Shown here: positions 53,315 to 61,370 of the stretch, piece after piece
How the letters are laid out: every line of letters begins with the position of its first letter
How positions within the stretch are numbered: position 1 is the first letter of the stretch
From: Alkalihalobacterium elongatum
Lineage (GTDB): Bacteria > Bacillota > Bacilli > Bacillales > Bacillaceae_F
Direction of reading: 5' to 3'
DNA: 64,000 bases
Assembly (NCBI RefSeq): GCF_019024285.1
Contig: NZ_WMKZ01000014.1
Location: 1 to 64,000 of the forward strand
Translations under genes and position numbers: made by a program
The notes under the pieces: model-generated
The model's database searches: none
Told to the model about the DNA's origin: nothing
The model's input: the letters and a program-made list of their open reading frames with translations, nothing else

Positions 53315-54778
53315 ATGGTAAACAATGGTATGAACAGGAGAGACTTTTTAAAAGTTGGAGGAATGAGTACGCTAGCATTAACATTAGGAACTACTGGTGT
53401 AATGTCTTTGGCAGATCAATCAAAGGCGTTAGCATCAACAGCAGACCCGACAAAAGGTAGAGGCTGGGGTGGTTATGGACCTCTAGTAAAAGATCCAAAT
53501 GGATTTCTTGACTTACCAGAAGGATTTAACTATAAAATCATTTCTACGACTGGAAAACCAATGGTAAATCCAAGTGGAGATTTAGTTCCTGGTTTACCTG
53601 ATGGAATGGCTGCTTATCAAGGTCAAAAAAAGAATACGACAATCCTTGTTCGTAACCATGAGTGTAGTACAAACCATCAATTCCCTGTAAATGGTAAAAA
53701 TCCTTGGAGTAAAGGCGCAGCTGGTGGTACGACTGCACTCGTTGTTGGTCCAAATCGTGAAGTAATTGACGAGTACGTAACAAACTCTGGAAACATCCGT
53801 AACTGTGCAGGCGGTGCATCAACTTGGGGTACATGGTTAACATGTGAAGAAACACGTAACCTTGGGCATGGATTTGTATTTGAAGTAAACCCTCTTGATC
53901 CTGAAAATGAAATGTCTAAAACACCAATTCGTGATATGGGTTATTTCTCTCACGAAGCTTGTAATGTCGACCCAGCTACTGGAATTTGGTATTTAACAGA
54001 AGATAACTCTCCTTCATTCTTATATCGCTTTACTCCTCATAACCGCAGTCAAAAATTGGGGTCTCTTCAGGAAGGTGGCGTCCTTGAAGCTGCTGCCCTT
54101 GATGAGCTCCCAAATAACGAGGCAAGTAACTTTACTCCAGGACAAAAAGTCGGTGTCGTTTGGAAAAAAGTAAACCCTGAACGTGCAAAAGAAGATGCTA
54201 GAGATCTTGGGTGCATTCAATTTACGCGTCTAGAAGGGTCTTGGTTTAGTGGAGGAGCCTTCTGGTTTGATGATACAAACGCTCGTACAGGTAATGGGCC
54301 AAATCGTTTCGGTCGTGTATACCGTTATTTCCCTGCAACTAATACACTAGAGTTATTCTTTGAGTCTCAAGATAGTAATGACCTACGTGCACCAGATAAT
54401 GTAACAATTACACCTTGGGGTGATCTTTGGATTGCTGAAGACGGTAACCCAGCAGGTGATCGCATTATCGGCTTAACTCCAGAAGGTAATGTGTATGAGT
54501 TTGCTAAAAACGTATTCAACTCATCTGAATTTGCTGGTGTTTGTTTCGCTCCTGATGGCAAAACGATGTTTGTGAACATTCAAAGTCCTGGTTTTACAAT
54601 TGCTGTTTGGGGACCATTTTCTCGTCGTAACTCTGCTCGCCAATTTGCGATGAGCCATGCTGCTCCTCCTGCTGATTTCGCACCGCAAATTTCAGACAAA
54701 GTGAAAGCCTATGCGGAAAGAGAAGGAATGTCTCCATTAGCTGCAGCTGTTTTAGACCGCCATGGAGTAACTTTATAA
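53315..54778 (+). CDS. phoX: Tat-exported PhoX-type alkaline phosphatase, copy 1
   Basis: 487 residues of the PhoX (DUF839) family, calcium/iron phosphatases unrelated to PhoA. The N-terminus carries a Tat signal: MNRRDFLKVGGMSTLALTLG, with NRRDFLK matching the twin-arginine consensus, then a cut near AQ/ADQS region. Conserved family segments: GGYGPLVKDP, LVRNHE, CAGGASTWGTWLTCEE, SHEACNVDPATGIWYLTED, and PDNVTITPWGDLWIAEDG. The C-terminus MSPLAAAVLDRHG is shared with copy 2. GGGAGG lies 8 nt before the ATG. It is followed by its own tatA. Confidence 0.93.
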   Translation: MVNNGMNRRDFLKVGGMSTLALTLGTTGVMSLADQSKALASTADPTKGRGWGGYGPLVKDPNGFLDLPEGFNYKIISTTGKPMVNPSGDLVPGLPDGMAAYQGQKKNTTILVRNHECSTNHQFPVNGKNPWSKGAAGGTTALVVGPNREVIDEYVTNSGNIRNCAGGASTWGTWLTCEETRNLGHGFVFEVNPLDPENEMSKTPIRDMGYFSHEACNVDPATGIWYLTEDNSPSFLYRFTPHNRSQKLGSLQEGGVLEAAALDELPNNEASNFTPGQKVGVVWKKVNPERAKEDARDLGCIQFTRLEGSWFSGGAFWFDDTNARTGNGPNRFGRVYRYFPATNTLELFFESQDSNDLRAPDNVTITPWGDLWIAEDGNPAGDRIIGLTPEGNVYEFAKNVFNSSEFAGVCFAPDGKTMFVNIQSPGFTIAVWGPFSRRNSARQFAMSHAAPPADFAPQISDKVKAYAEREGMSPLAAAVLDRHGVTL

Positions 54779-54822
54779 TTTAGTCTTTAAGTATCAGTTA
54801 CCCTTTTTAAGGAGGTTCATCT

Positions 54823-55056
54823 ATGTTATCGAACATTGGTATTCCAGGACTTATACTTGTCCTTGTCATTGCATTAATTATTTTTGGTCCTTCTAAACTA
54901 CCTGAAATTGGGAAAGCATTTGGGAGTACTTTAAAAGAGTTTAAAAAAGCAACGAATGAGTTAGTCAATAGCGATAGTAATGAAAAAAGTAACACAGAAG
55001 AAAAAACAACCCTTCAAGCGGTTGAACAGACGACTAGTAGTAAAACAGGAAGTTAA
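54823..55056 (+). CDS. tatA: TatA translocase subunit, copy 1
   Basis: 77 residues: one short membrane helix (about 5-20), the hinge [12 protein letters not shown], an amphipathic helix (about 25-45), and a charged tail. Forms the pore of the twin-arginine translocase. The first 47 residues differ at one position from copy 2. TAAGGAGG precedes the ATG; 44 bp after phoX-1, so cotranscribed. Confidence 0.95.
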   Translation: MLSNIGIPGLILVLVIALIIFGPSKLPEIGKAFGSTLKEFKKATNELVNSDSNEKSNTEEKTTLQAVEQTTSSKTGS

Positions 55057-55064
55057 TTAAGTGA

Positions 55065-55118
55065 TAGAAAGATGTGAGTTGGAGCACCTATACCTGCTTG
55101 CATCTTTCTACTTTTAAA
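55065..55118 (+). terminator. terminator after tatA-1
   Basis: TAGAAAGATG pairs with CATCTTTCTA across a 26-nt loop, followed by CTTTTAAAAG. It ends the first phoX-tatA unit. Confidence 0.6.
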
Positions 55119-55372
55119 AGAAGCCTAAGGATCTATAAAGAATAATTACATATTCGATTTATAAATTTACAAATCTATTAACTAAAATTAACAAAAAATT
55201 AGAAAAGTGGTTTTTCATTCCCTCTCGTAATACAAAAGATCTATATATTAACTCCGTCTAAATTAGGGCCTACTTTATTTTATAACTATTCATCCTTCCT
55301 ATTCAGAAAAAAATGACTTCATTTTTAGTAGTTACCTTTCCAAAAGTAGTTCTATGGTACCTAACCCTTAAA

Positions 55373-55411
55373 TTTACATTTTTAACACAGTCTATACACA
55401 ATCCATTAACA
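55373..55411 (+). promoter_or_regulatory. putative PhoP box upstream of phoX-2
   Basis: Four direct repeats TTTACA, TTAACA, TATACA and TTAACA start at 55373, 55382, 55393 and 55406, spaced 9, 11 and 13 bp, the arrangement of a PhoP binding site (TTAACA-like repeats about one helix turn apart). The last ends about 68 bp before the phoX-2 ATG. No -10 is marked. Confidence 0.7.
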
Positions 55412-55478
55412 CTTCTCCGGTAAATTTTTGTTAGAGTCACTTTACCGTACAAGGTTCTAAAACAAGGGAGGTACATAA

Positions 55479-56921
55479 ATGGAGAATAATAACAATATGA
55501 ATAGACGTGATTTTTTACGAGTAAGTGGGTTAAGTACAATTGCCTTAACTTTAGGTACGACAGGATTATTTTCTCTAAGTGGACAAGCTAAAACTCTACC
55601 CCAGGGACGTGCCAATAACCCTACGAGTGTATTTGGTGGATACGGTCCATTAGTAAAAGATCCAAACGGGATTCTCGATCTTCCACAAGGATTTCAATAT
55701 AAAATCGTCTCACGAACAGGAGATAAACTCTCCAATGGGGCTCCTATTCCTGGCGCTATGGATGGAATGGCAGCATTTCAGGGAAAGCACAATACAACCG
55801 TTCTAGTTCGAAACCATGAGCAAGCCTTAGATGCTAAGTATCCTGTATACGGTAGTAACCCGTTTAATAGTATGGTAGCTGGTGGGACAACCGCTCTAAT
55901 CGTAGGTCCCAACCGAGAAGTAATCAAAGAATATGTAACGAATTCTGGAACTGCAGTTAACTGTGCAGGTGGTGCTTCTACTTGGGGAACTTGGTTAACC
56001 TGTGAGGAAGTTGAATACAACGATGGTGTGATGGAACATGGCTTTGTGTTTGAAGTAGATCCAGCTGACCCAGAAAACCAAATGTCAAAAACACCGATTA
56101 GAGATATGGGCTTCTTTTCACATGAGGCTTGCAGTGTCGACCCTGCTACAGGCATTTGGTACTTAACTGAAGACGCTCGTCCCATTAGCTTTTTGTATCG
56201 ATTCACTCCAAATGATCGAAGCCAGAAATTAGGGTCACTTCAAAAAGGTGGAAAACTCGAAGCGGCAGCTATTGATGTACTTCCTCATTCAGCTGCAAGT
56301 AATTTTATCAACGGTCAAAAGTTTGGCATTGTTTGGAAGGAAGTTAATTCAGAAGATGCTCATCAATCTGCCTTAAAACAAGGCTGTATTCAATTTAGAC
56401 GTCTCGAAGGTGCATGCTTCTCAGCAGGTGTTTTCTGGTTTGACGATACAACTGCACGTCGTGTTTATCGTTACTTTCCATCGACAAATACGTTAGAGCT
56501 TTTTTATGAATCGTCTGACGATAACGATTTGAAGTCTCCAGATAATATAACAATCACTCCATGGGGAGACCTTTGGATTGCTGAAGATGGAAGCGGTCAC
56601 GACCGTGTGATTGGCTTAACACCTGAAGGAAATGTGTATCCTTTTGCTTATAATCGATGGAACGACTCTGAATTTGCAGGTCCATGCTTTTCGCCTGATG
56701 GAAAAACATTTTTCGTTAACATTCAAGAACCAGGTATTACATTAGCTATTTGGGGGCCATTCGCTCGTAGAAACGCAGCTAGACAGGTTGTGATGGGTCA
56801 TGCTGCCCCTCCTGCTCATTTTGCTCCAAAGATCTCAAATAAATTAGCAGAGTTTGCTGAACAAAATGGAATGTCTCCATTAGCAGCTGCAGTATTAGAT
56901 AGACATGGTGTAAATATCTAA
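55479..56921 (+). CDS. phoX: Tat-exported PhoX-type alkaline phosphatase, copy 2
   Basis: 480 residues, a close paralogue of copy 1 along the whole length. Tat signal MNRRDFLRVSGLSTIALTLG. The same conserved blocks recur (GGYGPLVKDP, CAGGASTWGTWLTCEE, SHEACSVDPATGIWYLTED, PDNITITPWGDLWIAEDG). GGGAGG precedes the ATG. It heads a unit phoX-tatA-tatC-small Cys protein, with a PhoP-type box upstream. A tandem duplication of a phoX-tatA unit best explains the pair. Confidence 0.93.
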   Translation: MENNNNMNRRDFLRVSGLSTIALTLGTTGLFSLSGQAKTLPQGRANNPTSVFGGYGPLVKDPNGILDLPQGFQYKIVSRTGDKLSNGAPIPGAMDGMAAFQGKHNTTVLVRNHEQALDAKYPVYGSNPFNSMVAGGTTALIVGPNREVIKEYVTNSGTAVNCAGGASTWGTWLTCEEVEYNDGVMEHGFVFEVDPADPENQMSKTPIRDMGFFSHEACSVDPATGIWYLTEDARPISFLYRFTPNDRSQKLGSLQKGGKLEAAAIDVLPHSAASNFINGQKFGIVWKEVNSEDAHQSALKQGCIQFRRLEGACFSAGVFWFDDTTARRVYRYFPSTNTLELFYESSDDNDLKSPDNITITPWGDLWIAEDGSGHDRVIGLTPEGNVYPFAYNRWNDSEFAGPCFSPDGKTFFVNIQEPGITLAIWGPFARRNAARQVVMGHAAPPAHFAPKISNKLAEFAEQNGMSPLAAAVLDRHGVNI

Positions 56922-56971
56922 ATCAATCATTACATCTTAAATATTTTTAAATAAATGGAGGTTGTTTTTAT

Positions 56972-57211
56972 ATGTTAGCCAATATTGGGATACCAGGTTT
57001 AATTCTAGTTTTAGTCATTGCCCTTATTATTTTTGGACCTTCTAAACTGCCTGAAATCGGAAAAGCGTTTGGAAGTACACTAAAAGAATTTAAGAAGGCT
57101 ACGAATGAACTAATCAATGATGATAGTACTGTGAAAACCGAAGAAAAAAATAGATTACAAGTAGTCGATGAAGCATCGAGTAACAAAGGAAGCAAATCAA
57201 TGGAAGTATAA
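56972..57211 (+). CDS. tatA: TatA translocase subunit, copy 2
   Basis: 79 residues; membrane helix, [14 protein letters not shown] hinge and amphipathic helix as in copy 1, but a different tail ([14 protein letters not shown]...). AATGGAGG lies before the ATG. Between phoX-2 and tatC in one operon, as phoD-tatAd-tatCd in B. subtilis. Confidence 0.95.
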   Translation: MLANIGIPGLILVLVIALIIFGPSKLPEIGKAFGSTLKEFKKATNELINDDSTVKTEEKNRLQVVDEASSNKGSKSMEV

Positions 57212-57263
57212 GTAGGTGTTCGGCTTACTTATATCCTCTATTCTAATGAAAGAAGGAGTCTAA

Positions 57264-58001
57264 ATGGAGAAAGAAGATCTACACCTGATTGACCATTTAA
57301 CAGAATTAAGAAAACGAATTATTATAACGTTAGTCATTTTCCTTATGGCACTTATCGGGGCTTTTGTTTTTGTAAAAGATATTTATGAATATCTAGTAAA
57401 AGATTTAGATGGAAAACTAGCTTTATTAGGCCCTGGTGATATTTTATGGATATATATGATGTTAGCTGCTGTAGTTGCGGTTGCTGTGACGATACCAGTT
57501 GCTGCCTACCAAGTATGGAAGTTTATTAAACCAGCTTTGAAAAAGGGAGAACAACGTGCCACATTAATGTTTATCCCTGGCTTATTTTTCTTATTTATTG
57601 GTGGCATTTCATTTGGGTACTTTGTATTGTTCCCACTCGTCCTTTCATTCCTATTAAATATTGCTGGTGATCAGTTCCAAACTTTTTTTACAGCAGAACG
57701 ATACTTTCAATTCATGCTTCACTTGACATTACCATTTGGCTTTTTGTTTGAAATGCCTGCTGTAGTAATGTTTTTGACTAAACTCGGAATTGTTAACCCA
57801 CAAAAGCTTGTAAAAGGAAGAAAATTTGCCTATTTCCTACTCATCGTCGTCTCTGTCTTAATAACACCACCTGATTTTATATCAGATGTCTTGGTGATTA
57901 TTCCTTTATTAGTATTGTATGAGATTAGTATTACTTTAAGTAGAATTGTTTATCGAAAAAGTAAAAGTATTTCTACCGAAGCTGAAGCAGCTTCAAATTA
58001 A
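57264..58001 (+). CDS. tatC: TatC translocase subunit
   Basis: 245 residues with six membrane helices. The HLTELRKRIII motif near residues 11-21 binds the twin-arginine signal together with later loops (FIKPALKKGEQR). It is the only tatC in the window for three PhoX and three TatA. GAAGGAG precedes the ATG, 52 bp after tatA-2. Confidence 0.96.
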   Translation: MEKEDLHLIDHLTELRKRIIITLVIFLMALIGAFVFVKDIYEYLVKDLDGKLALLGPGDILWIYMMLAAVVAVAVTIPVAAYQVWKFIKPALKKGEQRATLMFIPGLFFLFIGGISFGYFVLFPLVLSFLLNIAGDQFQTFFTAERYFQFMLHLTLPFGFLFEMPAVVMFLTKLGIVNPQKLVKGRKFAYFLLIVVSVLITPPDFISDVLVIIPLLVLYEISITLSRIVYRKSKSISTEAEAASN

Positions 58002-58018
58002 AGAGGAGGAGTATTAAA

Positions 58019-58210
58019 ATGGTATCGGTTTGTCCTAGACACGTAAAAGAAGGTTTAGATGTTTTAGATGTCCCACACGTGTATAAAATAGACCAAAAGA
58101 GTGAGGAAAAGAAAAAAACATGTAAATGCGAGTTTTGCCATCTAAAGGCCGATTATAAGCTTGATAGTTATTCCAGTTATCAAAAGAAACTACCAGAACA
58201 ACAGAAATAG
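58019..58210 (+). CDS. small Cys/His-rich protein in the tat operon
   Basis: 63 residues with CPRH at 5-8 and CKCEFCHLKADY at about 35-46, a set suited to binding one metal ion. No signal or membrane segment. I do not recognise a family. GAGGAGG lies just upstream and the gene starts 17 bp after tatC, so it is cotranscribed with the phosphatase and translocase genes. Confidence 0.75.
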   Translation: MVSVCPRHVKEGLDVLDVPHVYKIDQKSEEKKKTCKCEFCHLKADYKLDSYSSYQKKLPEQQK

Positions 58211-58280
58211 AATAGCTACCTTATAAATTGTCTATTAACCAATCTAACTTTCACAAAAAACTACAGCACAAATTGTACAC

Positions 58281-58320
58281 AAAAACGACGCTCAGAATGT
58301 AATTTTTGAGCGTTATTTTG
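58281..58320 (+). terminator. probable terminator of the phoX-tatAC operon
   Basis: ACGCTCA pairs with TGAGCGT around a 12-nt loop rich in T, followed by TATTTTG. Modest strength. Confidence 0.5.
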
Positions 58321-58479
58321 TGCCATTTTAAAGCTCTGTTATCCTTGGTGTTGATTTTAGCTCATTCATTATAAAAACAATTCACACCATCGATTTCTAC
58401 TTCAATCTTAATCCACTGTACTGAAATGAATAGGATGTAACCCTCGCCCATCAATTAGAGCTTAAACCGATCACTCTTC

Positions 58480-58840
58480 TTTTAACAAACTCCGAAACCA
58501 CTTACATCCTACAATCCTCTTCACTATGAATTTGAAGCTAAACTTTTCAATAAACTCATACTTCATGTTCGTGGTCTGCGGAAGAATTGCTCCGCCTTTT
58601 TTACGATTGCCAGTTCCTCCTGTTTTTCAGCTAATTGCCGTCTTAGCTTTCAGTTGGCGCTCTTGTTCTTTCAGTTGTTGTTCTAACTGAAGGATACGAT
58701 CTTCAGCTGCTAATGACACATTTTCATACTCACGATATCACGATATTGAGCCAACCATTGATGTAGGCAACTAAGTGTAATCTCTAATTTCAGCGCAATA
58801 TCTTTCATTGGTTTGTTTTGTTTTTTCTCCCATTATGAAA
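58480..58840 (-). pseudogene. IS3-family transposase remnant
   Basis: On the minus strand, pieces in different frames resemble an IS3 OrfA and the start of OrfB: a helix-turn-helix piece MKDIALKLEITLSC...HQWLAQYRD from about 58808, then a coiled coil EDRILQLEQQLKEQERQLKAK, and MKYEFIEK (ATG at 58566) at the usual OrfB start. Several stops and frameshifts break it, and no terminal inverted repeats are seen. It lies between the two arms of the PhoX island. The rest of 58211-59032 holds only the two terminators listed. Confidence 0.7.
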
Positions 58841-58975
58841 ATTCTAACAGTATTATGCCCATATGGTTCGGTAAAAGAAAGGCCATTAACATGCCCACCC
58901 TCTTACAATGCTTTAATTCAACTGGGTGTACGGTGAGACTTTCTCCAAAACAAGAATATCTCAAACGAATAAAGG

Positions 58976-59012
58976 CAAAAAAGATGTAGACAAGTGCTCC
59001 CTGTCTACATCT
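58976..59012 (-). terminator. terminator of phoX-3/tatA-3
   Basis: GATGTAGACA pairs with TGTCTACATC around a 9-nt loop, then TTTTTT on the minus strand, just after the tatA-3 stop. Confidence 0.9.
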
Positions 59013-59032
59013 CCTTATAGATAAATATTGTT

Positions 59033-59254
59033 TTATACTGCTTTGTTGTCTGTTTTTTCTACAGCTGTTAAGTTAGACTTCTTTTCTTCTTTCTCTTCAT
59101 CTCCGCTAGAAACGAGCTCTCTCGTTGCGCTCTTGAACTCAGTTAAAGTACGGCCAAATGCACGACCGATCTCTGGAAGCTTCGATGGTCCAAAGATGAT
59201 TAGAGCTATGATAAGTACTAAAATTAAACCAGGAATTCCAATATTAGATAGCAT
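59033..59254 (-). CDS. tatA: TatA translocase subunit, copy 3
   Basis: 73 residues; same N-terminal helix ([19 protein letters not shown]) and [14 protein letters not shown] hinge, more diverged in the amphipathic helix ([12 protein letters not shown]) than copies 1 and 2. TAGGAGGTG precedes the ATG. It is 21 bp downstream of phoX-3. Confidence 0.95.
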   Translation of the reverse strand: MLSNIGIPGLILVLIIALIIFGPSKLPEIGRAFGRTLTEFKSATRELVSSGDEEKEEKKSNLTAVEKTDNKAV

Positions 59255-59275
59255 AGATGGTCACCTCCTACTTAT

Positions 59276-61027
59276 TTATTTGTTTTTTCCGTTACCGTTA
59301 TTCCCTTTATTCCCTTTATCAAGGTTGTTGCCTTTAAATCCTTTAATAGCAACAACTGAAGGAAGTGGGTCCACATCACCTTTACGGCGCGGCCAGTTTG
59401 TTGTTGGGTGTTGAACAGCTAGGAATAATGTTTTCTCATCGGGAGTAAACCAAGGACCTGTTAATTCTGAACCTTGAGGACCAGAAGCGAATTGGAATGC
59501 CTCACTTTCATTTTGACCATGAGTTGGAAGAACGAATAATCCGTTATTTCCATGCCATTCATAAACGCCTTTTCCAATATTGCTTTCAGACATATCGGTT
59601 ACAACCCAAAGGTTTGCATTGCTATCAAACGTTAAGTTATCTGGAGCAGAGAACCCGCTTTGGCGTCCACCAGCAGCGAAGATTTCAAACATAAATTCCA
59701 TTGATTCGAAATCATCTTCTTTCTCAAAAATGCGTGTAATATGTCCATGAATGTTTCCATGTACTCCGTTGTTCGTATGAGCAATAAAGATTGAATTATC
59801 AAAAGGATTGATTTCTAAATCTTCTGGACGGTCTGTTGGTGTACCACCAAGGATAACCGCTGCTTCATGTGTATTTACCATTAAATGGGCTTGTGTTGTG
59901 TTAGTTGGGAACATTTCTCTTAAGCTCTGAACCGTTTGGTCTCTCATTTTTAAAACATTCGGTACAGAGAAATTAGAATTATGTACTCTATTTACTACTG
60001 CTTGAGCATTTAATTCCACCCATCTACCTTGTCCAAGATTCGCTACATACAATTTTCCATCTTCGAGTAATTTAGAGTTTTCTTTCCCTTTTGCAGGATC
60101 GAATTTACCATTACTGATATATTTATAGACGCAAGCATTTGTTTTATCATCGCCCATGTATACCGCAATACGTCCACTCTTCGTAATTGCCATACATGTA
60201 TTTTCATGATTAAAGCGTCCCAGCGCAGTATGTTTACGAGGTTTGAAGTTTTTATCTTCTTCATCAAACGGATCGACTTCGATTACCCAACCATAATGTT
60301 CAGACGGTAAATTAGATCGTCTTGCTTGTGTTTCAAAGTTCTCTTCACAAGATAATAACGTATTCCATAACGTCATCCCACCAGAGCAGTTTGCCCAAGT
60401 ACCAATCGCTTCTTTAGCACCACCAACCGAAGTTGTACCCGCAGCAGGTCCAGTGAGGTCAAATGGCGTAAATCCAGTGATACGTCTTGCATATTTAGAA
60501 GATGTATCCATCTTCCACGTTCCTTTATTATCTTTAAATACTTCAATAATTGCCCCACCTTGGTGGTAACGTCTCTTTGTATCAATAGGCGTATTTTGCA
60601 TGAAAGCAGGCATATATTGCTCTTTCATGTACGTATCATTGATATACTCCAGATTTACCCATAGTAAACCTCTTTCATTTGATCCGTTAATTGGGAAGAA
60701 TACAGTAAAGTCACAGTTAAATCCAAAAGTATCACCTTTTTCGTTAATAACATCCCCATATGCTGCTAATACATCATAAGAGAAGCCATCCGCAAGAACT
60801 AAATCATCCTCCATCGTAGGCATGATTGGTTTAAAGAAAGCGTGTGGTTTTGCTTGAGGACTTAATTTAAGATTATCGAACTCTCTAAGGTGATCTGCTG
60901 TATGAGCAGCGCTTGCTACAGGTGCTAAAGTACCTAAACCAGCAGATGCAGCAGCCAATGCAGCTGTCCCTGTTCCTAAATAACCTAAAAATTTACGACG
61001 GTTCATATTCATATTTACGTTTTCCAT
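59276..61027 (-). CDS. phoX: Tat-exported PhoX-type alkaline phosphatase, copy 3
   Basis: 583 residues, the long PhoX form, clearly different from copies 1 and 2. The Tat signal is MNRRKFLGYLGTGTAALAAA with an Ala-rich core and VASAAH cleavage region near 45. Conserved blocks: CSGGMTLWNTLLSCEENFET, GRFNHENTCMAITKSGRIAVYMGDD, RPEDLEINPF and SAPDNLTFDSNANLWVVTDMS. The tail is Asn/Gly/Lys-rich. ATG 61027 has GAGAGG 9 nt upstream. Opposite strand from the other phoX genes. Confidence 0.94.
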   Translation of the reverse strand: MENVNMNMNRRKFLGYLGTGTAALAAASAGLGTLAPVASAAHTADHLREFDNLKLSPQAKPHAFFKPIMPTMEDDLVLADGFSYDVLAAYGDVINEKGDTFGFNCDFTVFFPINGSNERGLLWVNLEYINDTYMKEQYMPAFMQNTPIDTKRRYHQGGAIIEVFKDNKGTWKMDTSSKYARRITGFTPFDLTGPAAGTTSVGGAKEAIGTWANCSGGMTLWNTLLSCEENFETQARRSNLPSEHYGWVIEVDPFDEEDKNFKPRKHTALGRFNHENTCMAITKSGRIAVYMGDDKTNACVYKYISNGKFDPAKGKENSKLLEDGKLYVANLGQGRWVELNAQAVVNRVHNSNFSVPNVLKMRDQTVQSLREMFPTNTTQAHLMVNTHEAAVILGGTPTDRPEDLEINPFDNSIFIAHTNNGVHGNIHGHITRIFEKEDDFESMEFMFEIFAAGGRQSGFSAPDNLTFDSNANLWVVTDMSESNIGKGVYEWHGNNGLFVLPTHGQNESEAFQFASGPQGSELTGPWFTPDEKTLFLAVQHPTTNWPRRKGDVDPLPSVVAIKGFKGNNLDKGNKGNNGNGKNK

Positions 61028-61131
61028 TTTATAATTCCTCTCCACTTTTCATTTTCATTTATTTAACTGCTTGTACAATTAGTATTTTAATTGTCGAATA
61101 TTAACTACCCGTGAAGCATTCATTAATGTTA

Positions 61132-61176
61132 CGTTAATAATATGTTAATATTGTAAAAATAAGGTTTAACTGTAAA
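61132..61176 (-). promoter_or_regulatory. putative PhoP box upstream of phoX-3
   Basis: On the minus strand TTTACA, TTAACA and TTAACG (61157, 61148 and 61137 inward) start 9 and 11 bp apart, the same phasing as upstream of phoX-2, with another TTTACA at 61171-61176. The inner end is about 105 bp before the ATG. Confidence 0.7.
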
Positions 61177-61290
61177 AACGGGTAATATTTGAAGTTTTTT
61201 TCTCTTTACTTTTAGACTGTTAGCCAAAGAAGTTTACGAAAATCCCTAGTCACTTCTATACAAACGGAACTCTGTGGTGAAAAAAATCAA

Positions 61291-61331
61291 AAAAGGAAGC
61301 TGACACTATTTTTAGCGTGCCAGCTTCCTTT
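61291..61331 (-). terminator. yheH terminator
   Basis: AAGGAAGCTGGCAC pairs with GTGTCAGCTTCCTT (one G.U) around about 10 nt, followed by TTTTTTGATTTTTTTC on the minus strand. Confidence 0.88.
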
Positions 61332-61370
61332 ACGTTTCGTTCTGATAACGTAGAGTAAATGCAATGTAAA

